64,000 nt of DNA from an uncultured Bacillota bacterium (lineage in GTDB: Bacteria; Bacillota; Clostridia; Christensenellales; UBA1242), in contig CAOJXO010000002.1 in assembly GCA_948465545.1 (NCBI GenBank), positions 54,552 to 118,551 on the forward strand, in the 5' to 3' direction. Numbering within the stretch: position 1 is the stretch's first letter; each line of letters begins with the position of its first letter. The translations under genes and the position numbers were made by a program. A model generated the notes under the pieces. It was not told where the DNA came from, did no database searches, and saw only the letters and a list, made by a program, of their open reading frames with translations. Positions 62,908 through 64,000 of this stretch are shown here, piece after piece.

Positions 62908-62945
62908 CTTTCCCTCCGTTTACACTGTCAAGGTTACCATATTAC

Positions 62946-62996
62946 AAAGTGCAAAAAATTAGGGCTTTGCACGAAAAAACGCAAACCCTGCACTTT
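62946..62996. promoter_or_regulatory. Large imperfect palindrome upstream of spoIIAA
   Basis: AAAGTGC (62946-62952) and GCACTTT (62990-62996) enclose AGGG-TTTGC (from 62961) and GCAAA-CCCT (to 62989), with an ACGAAAAAAC loop. It lies where the spoIIA control region should be. It may be an operator or the end of an unseen transcript. Confidence 0.55.
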
Positions 62997-63006
62997 TATG
63001 AGGATA

Positions 63007-63034
63007 TAAAAAAAGCAAAGACTTACTCTTTGCT
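63007..63034 (-). terminator. Terminator after the Cys-rich gene
   Basis: AGCAAAG/CTTTGCT with a seven-base loop and T-run on the minus strand. Confidence 0.8.
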
Positions 63035-63049
63035 CTTAATAAAAATCAT

Positions 63050-63730
63050 TCAACTTTGTTCTGCATTTTTAATAGTGTTTTTCACAAATTTAGCCGCAAG
63101 TTCTTTTGCCTGTTTAATTTCATATGCCATATCATCACTTGCTTCAACAATCATACTTAATATTTCCTGTTCCCCTATCGTAAGCAGACTTATATCACCC
63201 CTTGCAAGAGTTCTCTTAGCCCAAACTAGTGCAACGGTCTTTATAAACTGTTCTTCATAAACATATTCCATCTTTTTACCAGTATACACTTTAACAAGTT
63301 TCTCAAGCCCTGCTTGGTGTTCTTTCCACTCATCAAGCACCTTATCATAATCATAAATATTTCTACGACATCCTTGATTAATGTCAGGAATTAATCCCGC
63401 ACCAAGTGAAGGTCTATCAGCAAGAGAATAAGAACAACCTTTAGGTGTCCACATTTTACATTGTGTACTTGCAGATACAAGGTCAACAATTCCCTTGTCA
63501 ATACTTCTTGCTTTTAAAACCAAAATCTTCTCAGTTTTAAGCCTGCCACCTACAAGCCCTTTTCTTAATATAGCACTTATTGAGATGTTCCCCTCATCAA
63601 GAAGTGCTTTAAGGTCAACAAACTTAAACGATTTAATATCTTTAACGATATATCCACAACCACTCTTTTGGCAACATAACCCGCCACACTTTGCACACAT
63701 ACTTGAGTTTTCTACTTTATTTTCTTCCAT
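63050..63730 (-). CDS. Cys-rich metal-binding-like protein (YkgJ-related?)
   Basis: The start at 63730 (MEENKVENSSMCAKC) fits a promoter whose -10 box is 6 bases upstream; the longer frame to 63811 would run across that promoter. The 226-residue protein opens with CAKCGGLCCQKSGCGYIVKD, a Cys cluster like the CxxCxxCC zinc/iron-chelating family but with one extra residue, and has further Cys in STQCKMWTPKGCSY and NQGCRRNIYDYD. The rest is helical. Function is unknown; a metal cluster is inferred from eight or so clustered Cys residues. Confidence 0.75.
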   Translation of the reverse strand: MEENKVENSSMCAKCGGLCCQKSGCGYIVKDIKSFKFVDLKALLDEGNISISAILRKGLVGGRLKTEKILVLKARSIDKGIVDLVSASTQCKMWTPKGCSYSLADRPSLGAGLIPDINQGCRRNIYDYDKVLDEWKEHQAGLEKLVKVYTGKKMEYVYEEQFIKTVALVWAKRTLARGDISLLTIGEQEILSMIVEASDDMAYEIKQAKELAAKFVKNTIKNAEQS

Positions 63731-63736
63731 ACTTAA

Positions 63737-63765
63737 AATGTAACACAGATTCCCTCTCATGTCAA
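63737..63765 (-). promoter_or_regulatory. Leaderless sigma-A promoter of the Cys-rich gene
   Basis: On the minus strand TTGACA (63765-63760), 17-base spacer, TACATT (63742-63737), then 6 bases and ATG at 63730. No Shine-Dalgarno site. Confidence 0.75.
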
Positions 63766-63777
63766 TAGCAAAAAAAT

Positions 63778-63799
63778 AAAGACCTAACATTAGGTCTTT
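63778..63799 (-). terminator. Terminator after the tRNA pair
   Basis: AAAGACCTAA-CA-TTAGGTCTTT perfect 10-bp stem with T-run on the minus strand, downstream of tRNA-Tyr. Confidence 0.88.
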
Positions 63800-63827
63800 A
63801 TAAAGCATCACAAATGATTAGTTATAA

Positions 63828-63913
63828 TGGTGGGCAGGGATGGATTCGAACCATCGAAGACGAAAGTCGACGGAGTTACAGTCCGTTGCATTTGGCCGCT
63901 CTGCAACCTACCC
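63828..63913 (-). tRNA. tRNA-Tyr, anticodon GTA
   Basis: On the minus strand acceptor GGGTAGG pairs with CCTGCCC, followed by A and encoded CCA (63830-63828). The anticodon arm ACGGA-CTGTAAC-TCCGT gives GTA. The extended variable arm (CGACTTTCGTCTTCG region) and the T arm GATGG-TTCGAAT-CCATC are those of tRNA-Tyr. It is transcribed after tRNA-Thr. It is a substrate for the queuosine enzymes encoded at 8.2-10.5 kb. Confidence 0.95.
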
Positions 63914-63924
63914 ATAAAATAAAA

Positions 63925-63999
63925 TGGAGCTGGTGAAAGGAATCGAACCTTCAACCTGCTGATTACAAGTCAGCTGCTCTACCATTGAGCCACACCAGC
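63925..63999 (-). tRNA. tRNA-Thr, anticodon TGT
   Basis: On the minus strand GCTGGTG pairs with CACCAGC, followed by T and encoded CCA (63927-63925). The anticodon arm CTGA-CTTGTAA-TCAG gives TGT, and GGTTCGATTCC is the T arm. The transcript starts outside the window. Confidence 0.95.
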
Positions 64000-64000
64000 A

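Noticed and set aside
63731-63811. N-terminal extension of the Cys-rich gene
   Set aside because: It runs across a TTGACA-17-TACATT promoter and adds a hydrophobic stretch not typical of the domain.

Overview
The window is AT-rich chromosomal DNA of an endospore-forming member of the Firmicutes (Bacillota), most likely an uncultured clostridial lineage. Sporulation genes support this: spoIIAA-spoIIAB-sigF, spoVAC-spoVAD-spoVAE, spoIVB and yunB. So do a T-box in front of pheST, L20- and L10-type ribosomal leaders, the argR-recN-spoIVB order, and strong Shine-Dalgarno sites at most starts. All reading frames fit the standard code. I see no rRNA, CRISPR array, prophage or transposase.

Layout. 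1-12.2 kb (+ strand): an Asp23-family end, nusB, xseA-xseB, a membrane protein, infC-rpmI-rplT with a spoU-type methyltransferase, yebC, ruvC, ruvA-ruvB-cupin-queA-tgt and rny. 12.2-13.2 kb: two small genes, each put out of frame by a poly-G tract. 13.2-20.8 kb: a membrane exporter, a PadR-membrane fusion, a YgjP-type metalloprotease, an unknown gene, serS, a tyrosine recombinase and a peptidase E. 20.9-22.3 kb: L10 leader, rplJ, rplL. 22.3-30.9 kb (mostly - strand): a secreted beta-helix protein put out of frame by a third poly-G tract, DUF378, spoIVB, recN, argR, then (+) an unknown gene, then thiI and a cysteine desulfurase. 31-37.7 kb: T-box-controlled pheS-pheT, an RluA-type pseudouridine synthase, tRNA-Leu beside a broken copy, a HAD phosphatase and an unknown gene. 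37.7-44.8 kb (- strand): tig-clpP-clpX, then rsfS, a phosphatase, rpiB, a membrane protein, gap and two small membrane proteins. 44.9-55.2 kb: yhbY, obgE, nth, lysS, a lytic transglycosylase, a DUF3343 gene divergent from a second cysteine desulfurase, a zinc-ribbon protein, and dnaG-rpoD. 55.4-64 kb: yunB, the spoVA genes, an Asn/Tyr-rich lipoprotein, a lysoplasmalogenase-alcohol dehydrogenase fusion, the spoIIA operon, a Cys-rich protein, and tRNA-Thr and tRNA-Tyr.

Four observations go beyond housekeeping. First, the only three G/C homopolymers of 8-10 bases that I find all lie early in genes and are each one base away from restoring the frame, which looks like slipped-strand phase variation. 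Second, eight genes without a Shine-Dalgarno site have a sigma-A -10 hexamer exactly 6 bases before ATG, predicting leaderless mRNAs. Third, a family of about 44-bp intergenic repeats with a conserved inner dyad occurs at eight places. Fourth, one protein joins a YhhN/TMEM86 lysoplasmalogenase domain to an iron alcohol dehydrogenase, which would couple fatty-aldehyde release to its reduction.

Other points are infC starting at AUU behind a leader terminator, seven consecutive stem-loops between rplJ and rplL, and a PadR regulator fused to a membrane domain. All coordinates and alignments were made by eye. Homology calls rest on recognised motifs, not on searches.
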